Positions 61,401 through 64,000 of a stretch of DNA of 64,000 bases are shown here, piece after piece. Location of the stretch: contig NZ_CP061080.1 of assembly GCF_014495845.1 (NCBI RefSeq), forward strand, positions 237,001-301,000, read 5' to 3'. The translations under genes were made by a program, and so were the position numbers. The stretch's first letter is position 1, and each line of letters opens with the position of its first letter. Origin of the DNA: Aquibium microcysteis (lineage in GTDB: Bacteria > Pseudomonadota > Alphaproteobacteria > Rhizobiales > Rhizobiaceae). The notes under the pieces are model-generated. The model did not search any database. It was not told the DNA's origin and saw only the letters and a list, made by a program, of their open reading frames with translations.

Positions 61401-63038
61401 ATGATCGGAAAACTCACCTCGACCGAACGACAGTACGCGGCGGTCGTCCTCGTCATGCTATGCGCCGCCGGAATCGCGATGGCCGCGCTCGGCAGGAGCG
61501 ACACGCTTGGCGTTCATGGCCTGCTGGTGATCCTCTTCGCGGGAGGACTGCTCTACCCGGTCCTGTCCGGGTTTTACGAGTCCGAGCCGACCGAGGACCG
61601 CGAGGCGTCCTACTACGACGATCCGATCAAGGTCGGCATCGTGCTATCGATGGCCTGGGCCGTGTTCGGCATGTTCATGGGCGTCTGGGTCGCCGCCCAG
61701 CTCGCCTGGCCTGACCTCGCCTTCGACGCGGCTTGGTCGACCTTCGGAAGGCTGCGGCCGACGCACACCTCCGGGGTGATCTTCGGCTTCGGCGGCAACG
61801 CGCTGATCGCCACGTCATTCCATGTCGTGCAGCGGACTTCGCGCGCGCGGCTCGCCGGGCAGTTCAGCCCGTGGTTCGTGCTTTTTGGCTTCAACCTGTT
61901 CTGCGTCCTCGCCGTCTCCGGCTACCTGCTCGGCGTGACGCAATCGAAGGAATACGCCGAGGCCGAGTGGTATGCCGACCTCTGGCTGGTCGTGGTCTGG
62001 GTCACCTACTTCGTCCTTTTCCTTCGCACCATCGCGCGCCGCCGCGAGCCGCATATCTACGTGGCGAATTGGTACTTCATGGCCTTCATCGTGGTCGTCG
62101 CGATCCTCCACATCGTCAACAACCTCGCCCTTCCCGTATCGTGGGGGCATGCCAAGAGCTACACGATCTGGCCAGGCGTCCAGGACGCGATGGTACAGTG
62201 GTGGTACGGGCACAACGCGGTCGCGTTCTTCCTCACGGCAGGCTTCCTCGGCATGCTCTACTACTATCTTCCCGTGCGGGCGCAGCGGCCGATCTTCTCC
62301 TATCGCCTCTCGATCCTCAGCTTCTGGGGCATCACCTTCTTCTATATGTGGGCAGGTTCCCACCACCTCCACTACACGGCGCTTCCGCACTGGGTACAGA
62401 CGCTCGGCATGACCTTTTCGGTCATGCTGCTGGTGCCGTCATGGGCTTCGGCAGGCAACGCGCTGCTGACGCTCAACGGCGCCTGGCATCGGGTCCGCGA
62501 CGACGCGACGTTACGCTTCATGATGGCCGCGGCTGTCTTCTACGGCCTGTCGACCTTCGAGGGTTCCTTCATGGCGATCCGCCCGGTGAACGCGCTCAGC
62601 CACTACACGGACTGGACGGTGGGCCACGTGCATGCGGGGGCGCTCGGGTGGGTGGCGCTGATCACCTTCGGCTCGTTCTACACGCTGGTGCCGACCCTGT
62701 GGAACCGGGAACGCATGTATTCCGCCAGGCTCGTCGAGGTCCACTTCTGGCTCGCGATCGCCGGAACGCTGATCTACGTGTTCGCGATGTGGAATTCGGG
62801 CATCATCCAGGGGTTGATGTGGCGGACCTACACGGAAGACGGTGCGCTCGCCTACTCCTTCGTCGACTCCCTCGTCGCGATGTATCCCTACTACATCGCC
62901 CGTGCCTTCGGCGGCCTCCTGTTCCTGATCGGCGCGGTCGTCTGCTGCTACAACATCTGGATGACGGTACGGTCGGTGCCGCTGGCGGAGCGGCGCGAGA
63001 GCGACGTGCCCGCGGCCGTCGCCGTACCGGGAGAATGA
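61401..63038 (+). CDS. ccoN: cbb3-type cytochrome c oxidase subunit I, CcoN (545 aa)
   Basis: Haem-copper oxidase subunit with about 14 helices. Family features: HTSGVIFGFGGNALIATSFHVVQRT, QDAMVQWWYGHNAVAFFLTAGFLGMLYYYLPV, SHHLHYTALPHWVQTLGMTFSVMLL and SHYTDWTVGHVHAGALGWVAL. The order of genes after it (ccoO, Q, P) separates it from NorB. Start at 61401 behind GGAGG. High-affinity oxygen reduction. Confidence 0.96.
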   Translation: MIGKLTSTERQYAAVVLVMLCAAGIAMAALGRSDTLGVHGLLVILFAGGLLYPVLSGFYESEPTEDREASYYDDPIKVGIVLSMAWAVFGMFMGVWVAAQLAWPDLAFDAAWSTFGRLRPTHTSGVIFGFGGNALIATSFHVVQRTSRARLAGQFSPWFVLFGFNLFCVLAVSGYLLGVTQSKEYAEAEWYADLWLVVVWVTYFVLFLRTIARRREPHIYVANWYFMAFIVVVAILHIVNNLALPVSWGHAKSYTIWPGVQDAMVQWWYGHNAVAFFLTAGFLGMLYYYLPVRAQRPIFSYRLSILSFWGITFFYMWAGSHHLHYTALPHWVQTLGMTFSVMLLVPSWASAGNALLTLNGAWHRVRDDATLRFMMAAAVFYGLSTFEGSFMAIRPVNALSHYTDWTVGHVHAGALGWVALITFGSFYTLVPTLWNRERMYSARLVEVHFWLAIAGTLIYVFAMWNSGIIQGLMWRTYTEDGALAYSFVDSLVAMYPYYIARAFGGLLFLIGAVVCCYNIWMTVRSVPLAERRESDVPAAVAVPGE

Positions 63039-63041
63039 GCG

Positions 63042-63794
63042 ATGCCTGAACTCTTCCACCGGAAGCTGGAGCGCTCGGCGATCGGGTTCGTGCTGGCGAT
63101 CATCGCCGCCGCGAGCGTCGGCGGCATCGTCGAGATCGCGCCCCTCTTCACAATCGACGAGACTGTCGAGGAAGCGCCCGACATGCGGGTCTATACGCCA
63201 CTAGAGCTGGCGGGGCGCAACATCTACGTGCGCGAAGGCTGCTATGCCTGCCACAGCCAGATGATCCGCACGCTGCGCGACGAGGTCGAACGCTACGGTC
63301 CGTATTCTCTGGCCGTCGAATCCCAGTACGACCGTCCGATGCTGTGGGGGTCGAAGCGCACCGGTCCCGATCTCGCGCGGGTTGGCGGCAAGTATTCCGA
63401 TTTCTGGCACGTCGCGCACCTAATCAATCCGCGCGACGTCGTGCCGGAATCCAACATGCCAGCCTACGCCTTCCTGGTGCGGACCGAGCTTCGGACGAGC
63501 GACCTCGGGCAGCATCTCGCGGCCCAGCAGGCCTTGGGCGTGCCCTACACCGACGAGATGGTCGCAAATGCGGCCCGGGACGCCTATGGCCAGGCCTTCC
63601 CCGACAGCGAGGCGGCTTCAGGAGTGAGCGAGCGCTATGGCGAAGCCACCTCGGTGAGCGCCTTCGACGGGGTTGCCACGCGGCTGACCGAGATGGACGC
63701 GCTGGTGGCCTATCTGCAGGTCCTTGGCAGGCTGACCGACGCCGCGTTCCGCGACACGGCCGCGACTGAACAAGCTGCCGATGCGGAGGACTGA
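63042..63794 (+). CDS. ccoO: cbb3-type oxidase subunit II, CcoO (250 aa)
   Basis: N-terminal membrane anchor (AIGFVLAIIAAASVGGIVEI), then the haem c site CYACHSQMIRTLR and WGSKRTGPDLARVGG, as in CcoO. Electron carrier to CcoN. The gap to ccoN is 3 bases. Confidence 0.96.
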   Translation: MPELFHRKLERSAIGFVLAIIAAASVGGIVEIAPLFTIDETVEEAPDMRVYTPLELAGRNIYVREGCYACHSQMIRTLRDEVERYGPYSLAVESQYDRPMLWGSKRTGPDLARVGGKYSDFWHVAHLINPRDVVPESNMPAYAFLVRTELRTSDLGQHLAAQQALGVPYTDEMVANAARDAYGQAFPDSEAASGVSERYGEATSVSAFDGVATRLTEMDALVAYLQVLGRLTDAAFRDTAATEQAADAED

Positions 63795-63797
63795 GCC

Positions 63798-63971
63798 ATG
63801 TTCGAGATCAGCCACGAAACCCTTGTCGCCTTCTCCAAGAGCTGGGGGCTGTTCTACCTGATGGGCTTCTTCCTTTGCGTCGTCGCCTACGCCTTCTGGC
63901 CCTCGAACCGGAAGCGCTTCGACCGGGCGAAGACCAGCATCCTCGACAGGGAGGACAAGCCATGGAAGTGA
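63798..63971 (+). CDS. ccoQ: cbb3-type oxidase small subunit CcoQ (57 aa)
   Basis: One helix (KSWGLFYLMGFFLCVVAYAFW) followed by PSNRKRFDRAKTSILDREDKPW, typical of CcoQ. Lies 3 bases after ccoO; its stop overlaps ccoP by 10 bases. Confidence 0.93.
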   Translation: MFEISHETLVAFSKSWGLFYLMGFFLCVVAYAFWPSNRKRFDRAKTSILDREDKPWK

Positions 63972-64000
63972 ACGAGCGCGATCCCGTCACCGGAAGGGAA
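63962..64000 (+). CDS. ccoP: CcoP (cbb3 oxidase subunit III), 3' end outside window
   Basis: Only the first 13 codons are visible (MEVNERDPVTGRE), the usual start of CcoP. It overlaps ccoQ and is cut by the window edge. Confidence 0.8.
   Translation, partial: MEVNERDPVTGRE

Noticed and set aside
61401..63038. NorB (nitric oxide reductase) as identity
   Set aside because: The haem-copper signature, the tail, and the following ccoO-ccoQ-ccoP genes identify CcoN.
12029..64000. A second tRNA-Val 3' copy (right end of the element)
   Set aside because: I looked through all non-coding stretches by eye and did not find it. The right end is taken to be outside.
1..64000. CRISPR arrays, rRNA genes, plasmid origins
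   Set aside because: No regularly spaced repeats, no rRNA-like sequence and no iteron array with a replication gene were seen.

Overview
The window looks like chromosomal DNA of a GC-rich alphaproteobacterium, probably of the Hyphomicrobiales (Mesorhizobium/Phyllobacteriaceae-like). The reasons are the uniformly high GC with 4-bp start/stop overlaps, a general-stress promoter of the EcfG type (GGAAC-N16-CGTT), HWE/HisKA_2 sensor kinases, and a NirK/NirV/NnrS, NapEDABC, pseudoazurin, NnrR and cbb3 gene set. No species call is possible from sequence alone.

Bases 1-12028 are a compact rightward catabolic operon. It encodes an ADP-forming acyl-CoA synthetase, three acyl-CoA dehydrogenases, two SDR dehydrogenases (one with a degenerate second SDR half), a TctB/TctA tripartite tricarboxylate-type carrier, a CaiB/BaiF CoA transferase, an enoyl-CoA hydratase and an SMP-30 lactonase. 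Together they suggest uptake of a carboxylate, CoA activation or transfer, and beta-oxidation-like degradation. The substrate is unknown.

At 12198-12245 lies a detached 3' part of a tRNA-Val(TAC) gene on the minus strand. It is followed by 10-bp tandem repeats and a tyrosine recombinase (12350-13855) with an excisionase-like partner. This is the classic end of a tRNA-inserted integrative element. No second copy of the tRNA part was found to the right, so everything from about 12.2 kb to the window end (over 51 kb) may be one island.

The cargo from 15 to 30 kb is copper handling: two Cu(I)-ATPases, CueR, CopZ, a multicopper oxidase, an outer-membrane factor, CusF-like and cupredoxin proteins, DUF411 and DUF305 proteins, a c-type cytochrome and a cytochrome b561. 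Two intergenic regions each carry a back-to-back pair of CueR-type promoters (TTGACC-N19), so CueR probably drives four operons. From 30.6 to 37.7 kb are HupE with a membrane anchor protein, a CsoR/RcnR-type repressor with a palindromic operator, a His-tailed MFS exporter, a YqaA-like protein, an RcnA/NicO-type exporter, and ChrB-ChrA for chromate.

Bases 37.7-43 kb form a decaying mobile zone: a PcfJ-like gene with a small overlapping partner, a frameshifted IS5-family (IS427-like) element, and a doubly frameshifted histidine kinase with an ethylene-receptor-like copper motif. An MHYT-PAS-PAS-GGDEF-EAL protein follows, then a YciF-type ferritin-like protein with an EcfG promoter and a PAS-HWE kinase.

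From 49.4 kb on, the window encodes anaerobic nitrogen-oxide respiration: nirK-nirV-orf-nnrS, napEDABC, pseudoazurin, the NnrR-type regulator, and a Group III truncated globin, a membrane protein, NsrR and ccoNOQP in one apparent operon. Four TTG-N8-CAA (FNR/NnrR-type) boxes sit at the relevant promoters. Nitrate goes to nitrite via NapAB and nitrite to NO via NirK. No nitric oxide reductase (nor) or nitrous oxide reductase is inside the window.
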